From contig NC_088308.1 of NCBI RefSeq assembly GCF_910592395.1, positions 9,193,001-9,257,000 on the forward strand: DNA of 64,000 bases, read 5' to 3'. The translations under genes were made by a program, and so were the position numbers. The notes below the pieces were generated by a model. The model saw only the letters and a list, made by a program, of their open reading frames with translations. It was not told where the DNA came from and made no database searches. Source of the DNA: Lineus longissimus (Eukaryota > Nemertea > Pilidiophora > Heteronemertea > Lineidae). Positions 10,162 to 22,100 of this stretch are shown here, in pieces; position 1 is the stretch's first letter; the number at the start of each line of letters is the position of its first letter.

Positions 10162-11134
10162 TATGGCAAGCCAAAGCGGAATTTATTCAAGACTTTAGAA
10201 TTACCATTCAAGAAGTTAAATATAAGTTCAAGAAGGAAATATATGTTCAAGACTAAAATATGTTCAACCTTGAATCAAATGTTTTCAACCTTGAATGAAA
10301 TATGTTCAACCTTGAATAAAATATGTTCAACCTTGAATAAAATATGTCCAACCTTGAACAAAATATATTCAACCTTGAACAAAATATATTCAAGACTCAC
10401 GTGACCATATTCAAGACGCACGTGACCACAAAATTGATGACGTAGTTGCTCATGTTTTGATGCTTTACGGACTTTCCCGAACCCGCGTCCAGACTTTCCC
10501 GAACCCATGGTACTTGTGTTGCGTTTCGGAGCTCGAATTGTTCGCACGAAGGTTTTGACACATGGTTGTACACGTACCTAGCCGCCTACACCTGACATGT
10601 ACTGTAATCCTACACATCATGACATGGATGCCGAGTGAATGTCAGAGTCAATACATGTTTCACAGACATATCAGGCAAATTATAGGTTCAAAATGCGCAA
10701 TGCCTCTCACCTTTCATACCACTGTATCGGATTCTCGTTGTCTTTTGACATGTTTGAGTGTTTAGGCTATACAGGCAATCAATCACGTCGTGAAACAGAA
10801 CGCATCAGAAGTACCACAGATTCTACGCTCTACGTCATCAATTTTGTGGTCACGTGCGTCTTGAATATGGTCACGTGAGTCTTGAATATGGTCACGTGAG
10901 TCTTGAATATATTTTGTTCAAGGTTGAATATATTTTGTTCAAGGTTGGACATATTTTATTCAAGGTTGAACATATTTTATTCAAGGTTGAACATATTTTA
11001 TTTAAGGTTGAAAACATTTGATTCAAGGTTGAACATATTTTAGTCTTGAACATATATTTCCTTCTTGAACTTATATTTAACTTCTTGAATGGTTATTCTA
11101 AAGTCTTGAATAAATTCCGCTTTGGCTTGCCATA
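10162..11134. mobile_element. Foldback transposon with long inverted arms
   Basis: The element begins TATGGCAAGCCAAAGCGGAA and ends in its exact inverse (TTCCGCTTTGGCTTGCCATA). Arms of about 285-305 bp (10,162-10,446 and 10,830-11,134) surround a loop of about 380 bp. Arms contain repeated TTCAACCTTGAA units, themselves nearly palindromic. CGCGGC is duplicated on both sides (10,156-10,161 and 11,135-11,140). Copy 2 has the empty site at about 45,001-45,020. Superfamily uncertain. Confidence 0.92.
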
Positions 11135-11140
11135 CGCGGC

Positions 11141-11986
11141 CCATATGGAATGCGACAAACTGTACCGGAACCAGAATTGTCATGGGTCTGCACTAATTTT
11201 TTTCAGATTCGATGGACATGATGGATATATGATGGATATATGAATTTGAATACAGTGTATACATACGTAACCATTACACTCACTACGTTGTGTGAGTGAT
11301 GATAATGCTCCGAAGCGGTCACAGTCAATGAGGAACCTGCACAACAAAACCTGCCAATAGGGGGCCCTGCAGGTAAGTGGACCGTGGTTGTAATGAGAAA
11401 GCCATTTCCCGGGTCAATGATTATTGATTATTTCATGCCTTAATTATTCTACATGGGGAAATAGCACCGAAAAATGTTGTTTTATTGGTCCTTAATTCTA
11501 TTTTGATGAGTTTTTAGGGAGAAAATCAGCAAAATTAAATTTTAATGGAAAATGCACTGGAAGTGTACCTTTTAGTACTGGTGCTGCCATCTGGATTTTT
11601 AGTTCTGCAGGTTCCTGATTGCGACCCCCTTACTCCCGACCCCAAACATTGTTGTTTAACGATATGTTGCAGTAAAAAAGAAAAATGTCCACAAATTGTT
11701 AAAAATTTTTAGCGAATTTCTGCAAATGCGTGGGCTCGGCCACTGTTTTTAGCTTAGAGATCGTTTAATTTACATGATATATAAATAAGCATCAAATTTG
11801 GGTGGTTCCATGAATTCATGGTTTTGGAACGTACTTACCCAACTAACGCATCTGCGGACAAACATTTGTAAATCGTCTATACTAGTCGTTTTTACATGTA
11901 TAGAGATGACCTCATTTACAACAAATCGATTTTTGTCGAAAAAATTTTGCCAGCCAAAATATTTTTAACAATGCAACCTCGATGTA
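11141..11986. other. Upstream flank of CUB/sushi gene 1, nothing recognised
   Basis: Apart from a repeat-like start (AGATTCGATGGACATGATGG, also at 40,550 and 45,080) I see no gene or element ends here. Confidence 0.4.
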
Positions 11987-12177
11987 CGGAAGCCCATAAG
12001 GGACAGTTTGAATAAAAATGCAATTTGTATTCTCTTCGGAGGTTTTTAACATTTTTGTTTAGTTTTGTTAATATTTTCGAGGTTTCCACCACGGTGAAAC
12101 CAAAAAACCAAAAAGTTAAAACCTCCGAAGAAAATACAAATTGCATTTTTATTCAAAATGGCCCTTATGGGCTTCCG
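11987..12177. mobile_element. Palindromic MITE with TA target duplication, copy 1
   Basis: Ends are CGGAAGCCCATAAGGG and its inverse, with arms of about 85 bp (inner end at AAAACCTCCGAAGA) and TA on both sides. TA duplication suggests a Tc1/mariner-type origin. It lies about 0.9 kb upstream of the gene start and is also in copy 2. Confidence 0.82.
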
Positions 12178-12309
12178 TATAGATGTCAGCTATACACGAT
12201 ATATCAAGGAATTCAAGCGCTCGAAAGACTTCGGGTTAAAACGCATAACAGGTCTCCTTCTGCTTATGATGTACGGTTAAAACTCAGCCTGTCGAAAAAA
12301 GACGAATTT

Positions 12310-12815
12310 GAGGTGTCCCCCATAAGTCCGAGACATCACACAAGTCTGACATCCCACAAGTGCAAAGTATCATGAGACCGACCATGGAAAAATCTTTTTG
12401 AAAATATACCACTTCCGACATTCCACAAGTCCGACATCATAAGTCCGAAGTACCTTAAGTGCGACATCTTATAAAACACAAAAGGGTGATCCCGTAAAAA
12501 AGCCATGCCCAAATTCTGAAGCATGATTTCTTTCACCTGGCGACGATCATTAATGCGAACGTGTCATCTGCTGACAAAATGTCCAGATAACGCAAGTCTT
12601 GCCAACTGTTCCTTAAGCATAATCAAGAGGATATAACGTTATATATTCGACTCGGTCTTCTGTCTTGAACAACTTTTTCGACCATTCATACAACTAGAAA
12701 TATCAGCCTTTTTAAACTTTTGTTCATACAATACATATCTTTCGGACTTATGGTACTTCGGACTTATAGGACGTCAGACTTGTGGGACGTCGGACTTGTG
12801 AGGAGGAATCGAATT
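12310..12815. repeat. Element with repeated AAGTCCGACAT motifs, upstream of gene 1
   Basis: The left part carries AAGTCCGAGACATC, AAGTCTGACATC, AAGTCCGACATCAT and AAGTGCGACATC. The right part carries the same motif inverted (TACTTCGGACTTATAGGACG, ACGTCGGACTTGTG). This subterminal layout suggests a non-autonomous DNA transposon ending about 270 bp before the start codon. It is conserved in copy 2 at about 46,205-46,735. Confidence 0.6.
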
Positions 12816-13084
12816 TCATGTTGGTCCTAGCTAAGGTCCTAGGAGAATTGGGAAGCAATTATCGCCCTGAAATTAACGAACATGATTCAATCTGTCAATC
12901 AGATTACTAGTACATTTCCCAGACAAATCGTCCCAATTATTCTGAAACAATGCTTCTTATCTTATTATGTTACTAGACTGTTGATATTTAACGATTTCGA
13001 CCGGGTATTATTGGTTTCCGCCGCAAACGGAGACTTGCATTTAGGAAGGCAACAACTGGTGGCCGGCGCTCTGCACTGGCTACA

Positions 13085-13157
13085 ATGGCTAAACTTTTGA
13101 TGCAGCTGGCATCAATATGTATGCTTTTGCTCTGTATTTCCCACCGATCTGAGGCAG
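13085..13157 (+). CDS. Gene 1 exon 1: signal peptide
   Basis: It reads MAKLLMQLASICMLLLCISH then RSEA, a hydrophobic core followed by a likely cleavage site after SEA. The donor is GTAAGT, phase 1. Confidence 0.9.
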
Positions 13158-16100
13158 GTAAGTACTACGTATTATACTCTCAAGACTCACTGGTCCGTTT
13201 CTTGATATGCAAGCCAAGCCCCCTTAAAGGGGGACTATAGGCAGGAGCAGAGGGGTTAAATTGGCTGTCTTTAAGCGACTAATATACACAGTAAGGGCAC
13301 GTTGGCATGTTAGACTCAGCGCTACAAATATTCCCCGCGCAAGCGTGAAAAGTTTTGACGTACTGTGAGATGGAAGAGACCTCTATTGGCAACTTTGTGT
13401 AACTTTATCTTGCCTACCTAGCTGCTGCCTATATTATCCCTTTAAGATATTATGCTCATCGTCATTGACTTCAATTCTTTATTCCTTTCTTCATAGTGGT
13501 AGTGACCTACGACACTGCTCGTTCATCTGCCAGTCATGAGTTCTGGACAACGACATGGAACTACACCGTTTCTCCAGGAAGGGACGGAGGAGTCTTCAAA
13601 ATCATGAGACTGAATTTGACGGATTCCTCGCTCATCTTCTTTAATTGGCCCTCTGGAAATACCGTTTGCCCGGACAAAATGGAGGACATTTTACGGGAAG
13701 ATGTCGTTAAGGTGTACGATGAGACCACGAAGATTGGTAGAACGGACCCACCCGACATCTTCCGCGTCCAGTCCGGCAGCGTCTTATGTTTCATGAAGTT
13801 GGAGCGCAAACGGTATGGGGACCGTGGCGAGTTTGTGTACATTCACAAAGGTAATTAGTGGATTTGGAATGATCATTCTTTCCAAGAACACCATTTCACG
13901 GCATAGTCTAATCTATTCACTAGATAAAGAAATTTACTTCGCAACGTGTACAATTTCACCACTGTACTCAGTAAGGCAAAGGTGGTGCAACTGACTACAA
14001 GTCTGTAAAATATCCAGTTGAACCAACTTTCTTGTCATATAGTTGTTTTATTCTAAAACTCAGTGTAACTACAATGTACATGTACACGTTGATGCCGATT
14101 ACATAACGAAAATGTTATGCAATCTCATTCCTAACATCAAGAATTCATAACGACTAGTCTTTATGAACTCTTGCCTACATGAATGTTTATGATTCGAATT
14201 GTCTTTCTTCTGACATCATGCTGAAAACTGCATTAAATTTGGTCCATCATTTGCCGAGACATCGTAAGTAGTTTGTGTTGATATCAGCGTTAGCCAGACA
14301 GGCTGAACTAATAACCTCATATCAAGTCGCCATTGATAGGTGTTATGCCCTATTTTAGATAAGTGGGTAACTTTATTCTGAACAAATTTCCGGTGGTTAA
14401 ATCTTTGCCAATTTTGTAAAGGTTACAGTCAATTGGAATAGGTACTTACAAGTGCAATGTAGAACACTTGCAGGTGTGCTGAAACTAATGAATGCACTGT
14501 AAAGGATAATAGCAGAATGTATAAAGTAGTTTAAACATAAGTGATGTTCAATAAATTAGCTCTTTAAGAGCAGTGAATATGGAGGTAAGATGTATGGAGG
14601 AGAAGCTTTGTTTTTGTATGAAAACTGTAAATCAATATACAGTGTACAAAAGTAAAGTTTATTATTCATCATCGTGTCACCATTACTGAAAAGGCCAGCC
14701 AGAATTGGCTTATGAGAATCTCCTTACTTTCAAACTCCTATCTCCAATGCCAGGCATCTGGCGAGAAGGCAGTTTAGCCAACCGGTCGCATTGGAACGAG
14801 CTGCCGCGGACTCGAACATTCGACCTCCGCTCACGAGGCGGACGCATTACGACCACTCGGCCATCGGGATCGAGAAATACTTACTTTGATAAATCGTCAC
14901 CTATTTTAAATCTATGACATTTTTTTTTCAATTTATGAAGATAAAGCGCCACTTTTCAATACACTCTTCATGCAAGCATTAAACTCCATTATCCCCCTCC
15001 CCCACCCCACCAGAAAGAAAAATTGATAAGCCCCCCTTTAGGAGGGGCTCTTAAGATACACGTGTGTGCGGGAGTAGATAATGTAAATGAATGATGAGAA
15101 ATAAAGAGAGTAACTATTGATTGTATATCCTACAAACAATTTTTTTGGGTATTTTTCTGAATTAACTCCGTTGAGTTTACCGATTTCTCCGCGATCTTCC
15201 GGTGGTGGTTGCTATCCCATTGGTTGAAATTAATTTAAATTAATTTAAATCTTCATGGGAATTCGCTACATCATATGCCTAAGAAATTGGCCAATTATAT
15301 TAATATTTTTATCAGAGAAATATCCGTCCTAAATAATGACAGAAAAGGGTGGTTTATTTCAATTTTGTGTCGACATGATCGAGGTCACGTGACATAAAAA
15401 CAAAACAATCGCACACACCCGTCCAAAAAAGGCACTTTAAGAAAAACAAATACGTTTTTCCAGCTTAAAACCACACTGACGACTAAGTTATATTGGTCTA
15501 CTGCCCAAATCTGAAGTATCAAATTGAATCACAAACTAGAACTAGCTCTATTTAGCTATAGTTGCGTGAAAAATTCGGGTGAGCGACGTACATTCTGTAC
15601 CCTAGCGGCCAATAAATAAACTACTTTCAGCCGTCTGCTCCGGTCTCGTTAGGGAGTTTTTCCCAAATGTACGCGATGATGACGTGCCCCATTAACAGGC
15701 CGTAACATCTATTTTAAAATGCCTTTCGAAAACGAATGCATGAGGACAACCCATTTGTGTCGTATATCACTGGAAACGCCCGATTCCCGTGAATAAGGTC
15801 AATCACAATGTATTACATTACCAAAACAAAAATGTGTCGGAAGGAACTATATGGATGGTCCCATCGCACCCCCCCCCCTCCAGCAGTATGACACAGAAGG
15901 GCTAGTTGACTGTCCACCGGGGGGGGGTTTGGGGGAGCTTCCCCCAACGCACTGGTAAAAACCTATGTCGACGGAGGGGGGTTTGGGGGGTGTCCCCCCA
16001 TTGTAACAGCTGTAGTTGTTAGAGCTTGCACTTAACATATGCTCGTAGGGGGGTTCGGGGGAGCTCCCCCGACCTAAAGGGGGGCTCACTAAGTTCTTGA

Positions 16101-19100
16101 CTTTACATATTAAAACGGTCTTATCTCAAGCTCGGCACTCTGCATCGGCTTACTGGACTTTGCGCAACGAAACGAAACGAGCGAAGTGGGGGAGCGACCA
16201 TTATGTTTTACCCCGGTACTCTAGCCTGAAAATTTGTTCGGACCTCGATCGAAGAAGGTACGACAAACAATTAATTAATCAAACCCTGAGGTTCATTCAT
16301 TTGAAGTAGAGAGGGTAACGTACATTGTATACACAAATCAAACACACACGCAGTGCTTGCATGCATTGCAGAGAACGACTTTTGAGTGATGACCCACACC
16401 CACCCAGGCAGCTGAGACACATGTCTTGTTGGACATGCCTGCCGATTTTTACTAAATAAAAGCATAACTTCATCACACTTTTCGGGGTTGAAAATGTACT
16501 CACGTAAATTACCAAAATTACATGCCAAATTCGCACATGACCTGTTATTTCTCAAAGCTTGGAAGCTCAACTGTCTGAATGTAATGTATGCGCGTAATGT
16601 ATACGCTCAGCAAGCGAATAGTTGTGATCGTCGGTTTTTGATACGAATCGTTTCCTGTATGGCCGTTACAAGCCGTTGTCTGAATATGATGTTAACCTGT
16701 TTACCGTTCAATGCTGCTCCCTGTGACGCTGTACCCGCAAATGTTCAATGAAAAAAATGCTTGATAATGACATACACGGCTTGTTCGCATCGTAAACATA
16801 GTGGTACCCGGATAAACTGTCTTTGCGTTTGGCCTAATTTTACAACGATTACTCCCCATGTAACCACGATCTAGGATGGACAGGCTGTGTATTATGAATA
16901 GGAAAAGTCACCTAGGGACCGTTGCGTAGAATACTTTTTTGGCGAAATATTGCGCAAAGTCCAGTAAGCCCTCTGCATCAGACTTTGACAATATCATGTC
17001 GTTATTTGAAAAACGCTCCAGCGCCGTCTCAAATTTTATTAACCTGCATTCGTAGCTCTACTAGTTAATAATATGTAATCTGAGCCTTTTGTAAATGATA
17101 CTGCAATGTCTTTTATGTACATTTGTAAGTGACATTTTTGATAACATCACCGCCTTCGGCGCTCTCTTTTGAGCAACTACACGTACATACATTTTAACAT
17201 ACATGTACTTTGACTATGTTCTATTGTGTTATTAGTGTTTGTTCTCTATGTAGATTTTATATACACGTATTGGTGCTCAATGAAAGTTTTGAAATTGAAA
17301 TTGAAAATTGAAATTGATATCGTTCTAAAAACGGCCACATTTTTAAATGAAATTTTATTGCTAGATTCTTTTTATTGAACGACTCTGGTATAACCACATC
17401 TTGACCCGCAATGTTTTGAGATTGTGGAGCTCGATAGTGCATGGTGACGCAAACGCATAAGAGTCAGGATGGTATAACCAAGTACGATATCCTAACAATT
17501 CGTGTTATTCCTTTTTTTGTAGACAATGGTGCCTCCTCTAGCGCAACAACCAGACACCCAGTGTATTTCAAATACAAGATACAGAACTCGTTCCGATCAG
17601 CATATAAGGAAAGGTGTATGGCTATACCAATTGGCCGCAATGTGGCTTTTGAGATGAATGGAGGTATGAGCGACATAAAATCGTTGAACAACGTTAAAGT
17701 ATTCTACACTGAACGATACAGGTAAAGTACTGGGACAATAGAAGCCAGGATGTAGATTGTAACAAAGATGCCGTTTTTAGTAACGAATCGTCAAATTCTG
17801 TAACACACATGCATAATCATCATTTCGTTGATTGAAAAAAACAACAACCGGCTTGATAATGACAAGAGGTGTCTTGACGGGCCGCCATCCTTACAAATTC
17901 CCAAAATTTAACATAAGGCCTACTCTACTTTCTGTATATTTTCTTTGGCTTAGCCGTGTCCACGTGGGCTTTAATTTGAAAAAGACGAAGGCATATTTTT
18001 AATATTCGAAAAACCTAATACTGTGATTTATCGTGTAAACAAGTTTGTGTCAACAAAAAAATAAATGACAAAAATAGCAAAGACTGTCCACCTTAGCCAG
18101 TGTTGAAAAGATTTTGAAATGCAGTACAATTGTAAATCAATTAAAACGGTTGCTCCGCGCGAACGTTCCAACACACAGTTTGGATACATTTTTCGATTGA
18201 TAATATCAAGAATTTATTAAGACTTATCCCTCTTTATAACTTCTTGGTAGTATAAACCCAATACATGTATCGAGATTGTTGTTGTTTTCCCGCCTGGTCC
18301 TCTGTCGCTTTTTTTTCGTGAAAATTTGTTTTTGGTTCTTTAGTGCTCATTAGCGGAAATCAAGGCTTTTCGTGCAAAACATCTATAAAATTTCGTATTC
18401 ATTGTTAAATCTATACTTTCAAATGGCTCCCCATCAAGCCCATGGTAGGCCTACATCTAAATATCGTAGTATTTTACTGATGCGAACAAAATTAATGTGC
18501 ATGTACATTCGGATCTGGAGATTTCGGCCCTCATAATATATTATAGTATATGGACTGATTTCACAAATGACCGTAAAGCAAGCATTGGCAACCTATGTTT
18601 TCCATTTGTTGCAGCTGGTCGGTCGGAACTTTAGCTGTCGTGTTCCCCGCCTCCTAGATCTGAAAGCGCATGTTGAATAACATTACACTATACATTATGT
18701 CGAGCAAAGAGATTTTTAAGTGACTCGCGAAGACAGGGGCGCTGGTCAGTGTCCGCAAGCTGATTGGCAGTCGGTTCCACAGCTTGGGCCTGGATTTGGC
18801 ACGTAATGCCTTAAAGGAATGGACGGCTTATTATTGCAGTATGTTTGTTCTTCTTCTGGTTCATCCGTAAACTATTTTTCTAAACCTCTCTGATGCTTTT
18901 CCAATTTTGTTTCAGCTCCTAGATAGTAGAAAAACGCGTTATTCGTTATTTTCACTGAGTACGCGCAAGTCCTGGCGCGAAAGACCTTTCCCGTCACATG
19001 AGTGCACGCCGAGATCCGAGTTCACGACACCCCGCTATTAAGACGCAATGTCATTTCCATTTATCGTCGCAGTTGTGGGGTAATCAAGCGCCATCAGCGT

Positions 19101-22100
19101 GACGTCGGAAAAATCGATGTCAGCACCAAGACCTTACTCCAGGAAACGTTTTACTAGTGCATCGTTCCACGTGGAAAGGGTCGATGCATGGAGAGCTAAC
19201 TCGGGTCAAATCGGAGTCAATAGAGAGGTAAGATTTTGATCCGAGAACAATAACGAGGTTTTTTTCTCTGGTTGGCGTCATCAAGGCAAACTGTTGTTTT
19301 TCATTATCATTTTTAGGCATACCAGGCATGATAAACACACTGTGGTTTCATTTCATTTCTGACAACAGGCAATACGGTATCTATCGTCAAATTGCCACCT
19401 CGTTCTCGGACCAAAATCTTACATCTCTGTTTTCGGAAAAGTGCGATAATTCAGTCAGATTTTGAATTTTTCCTTTTTTTGTGCAATTTGTTGATGGAAG
19501 CTACATGTGTAGAATAGGAGGTGACAGGGCAGCCAACAGCTGGCTAATATTGCCCTTAATAATGCCAATGGTCATTTAAATTTAGGAGTTTGACTCTCCT
19601 TTGAATGCCGACTTATCGGCGGTGAATATCACTCCTAAAATCTTCTCCTTTCACCGCCGATAACTCCCGCCAGGTAATCTGTCGGACGCACCATCATAAA
19701 CGGGTGGCCAATCTAATTGCTCGACACAAAGTAATTGAATGACGGCCTGAATCGGCGGTCAAGGATGGATATACGCACAACGACGGTGGATCGGCATGCT
19801 CCTTTGTGACTTCTTAACTTTCAAACAGTCAAATAATTGCAAGAAGATGGCTAATTGATTTCAGGTCCGGAATGAGATCGGGCGAGCTGCACACTCTTAT
19901 CCATCTGACGAGTAGAACGCCGGCGTCCTCTTATAAACGTCTTCACGTCCTTCCAACGGGCTATAGAAGAGAGCCAGAGAGAATTTGCTTCGCATATGAA
20001 GTGATCAACGGAACAAGGGAGGATTTCAAAGACAATGTCACTTTTCTCATCACAGGTATGTATACAATGTACTTTGTATTCATAAATTACTAATGTATAA
20101 AGTTTATTAATTCTATATCTGAGTAAATATTCAAAGGATCTTACTCATGGAATATATGAAGAATGTGAGTACTTTTATAGGAACACATTTTCAAGCCATT
20201 ATGTCCTCGAATGTGTTCCAGGTTTCACTGACTTATACACTTAATGCTACATGAACTATCACCATGCCATGTGCATTGACTGTCAACTTATAAAAAGGCA
20301 CATTGGGTACAAGGTGGTTCTGGGCCTCCCTGTAGAACTACCATGTTTATATACACGTATTCATAAATTCAACACGATTCAACAAGTACATTGTGTATGT
20401 GCAATTTTGAATACAAGCACGAGAAAATCCCATCAACAAGATATATACTATAGTATATCGTGTGACCATGAAAATGTATTATAACGAAATGCTCGACATC
20501 TTTACACAATTAACATTTGATTGAGCAATAAGGTAGATTTTGACAATAAGCACAGCCGTTTTGATCAGGGACAAAGGCTTTGGGGTCGAGGTAACCAAAT
20601 ACGTGTAACATAAGCCAGTGTGGGGATTCGGACAGTGTCAGCAAGTCACTGTCAACTATGGTTACCATAGCACTAGCAGACGACAAAAACAAATTTGAAA
20701 ACTCGAAATTTGAAATAATTCCTGTTCTATGGCACTCGACGTGGATTTGTTGGTAGATATTTCAAGATGATAACGTTAACACATCAGTTAATAGGTTCGT
20801 ATCGGTGTAGCTGTCCTGAATAAATAGAAAACAGTGTTTTTGAAGTCCTATGCGTAATTCAGGGTACAGATTGCGTTTTTTCTACCATATCTTCAGAAGT
20901 TGTGAAGATTATTGCATGTGCTGTGTTGCGTAGCCTGTACTTCCAGACTTAAATGCAATATGAGATGGCAGAGTGTCCGGTATGGTTATTTTCATGCACT
21001 GCCACCACTTTCCGTTATGGTTACACTTGTACAGTCATGACAGTGACACAGGTAACCATAGCGGGCAGTCTGCCTTCTTTTTAATTGCATTTTGAGACAC
21101 TTTATAGAACACTTTGAGCCAGGTGCTTGCCATCATATCTTCCTTTTCTGGTATGCTTCACAACACATCACATGCAATAATCTTCACAACTCTTTGGCAG
21201 AAATGGGAGAATAAGCGCCTTTTGTAGCCTGAAGTAGGCATTGGTCTACCAAAATACTGCTTTTTCTACTTATTCTAGACAGCTACATCAAAATCTACCA
21301 ACAGATGTCTTTAAGTTATCGTCCAAAAATATCTACCAGCAAACGTCATAGAACAGGAATCATTCGTTGTTGAATCTCCCGGAGTTTGTCGTCTGTTAGC
21401 GATGTTGTAACCATAGTGGACAGTGACTTGCTGACACTGTCCGAATCCCCACGCACTGTAAACGACTGACTCTGACATTATTCCTCTCTTCTAGTATTCA
21501 GAATTTGCAGTATAAATATGACCGAACCAAGTGGGTTACTCACCACTCAGAACTACCCCGACCCGCTTTATAACCGTGCTAACTGTACTACTCACATCAC
21601 GGCACTGCCTGGTCAGAGGATTTCCCTGTCATTTCTGGACGCGAAAATCGACTGCAACCACGGCTACGTCATGCTCCGTTCCCAGAACAGACCTGCGGTA
21701 ATGTTGTGCGGGGGTTCTCTGAAGGCCAGTGCCAGCTATTTAAGCGAGTCCAACACGCTTTCTCTTCAAGTGAGGAACAAAGGACGTCAAGCGACGGATA
21801 GGGGCTATTTCGTCAAATACAAAGGTATGTACAGTCCTGGAAAAAGAGATCGACATATTCAAACATTTTCTTTGTTGAGAAATGATGATAATCTCGGCTT
21901 GTACATCACTTAGCACACTAAATCGCCTGATACTTTCAACCAAATAATTCCACATTACGGTGTACGTCATTCTGCCCATTACCTCGTAATTGCAGCACAC
22001 TATAAGCCGCCAACTTCGGCGTTCACAGGCGTTTTTTGCCGCAAGAGTCCTAAACGCCTGAAAAATCCATAGTCTGCTACGAACGGCGTCGGCGAACGCG

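Noticed and set aside
10138-10547. Open frames with repeated CSTLNKI / FKVEHIL
   Set aside because: By-products of the TTCAACCTTGAA repeat in the foldback element.
14800-14870. Possible functional tRNA gene on the minus strand
   Set aside because: A and B boxes are present but the cloverleaf arms do not close well and the sequence is embedded in a repeated SINE.
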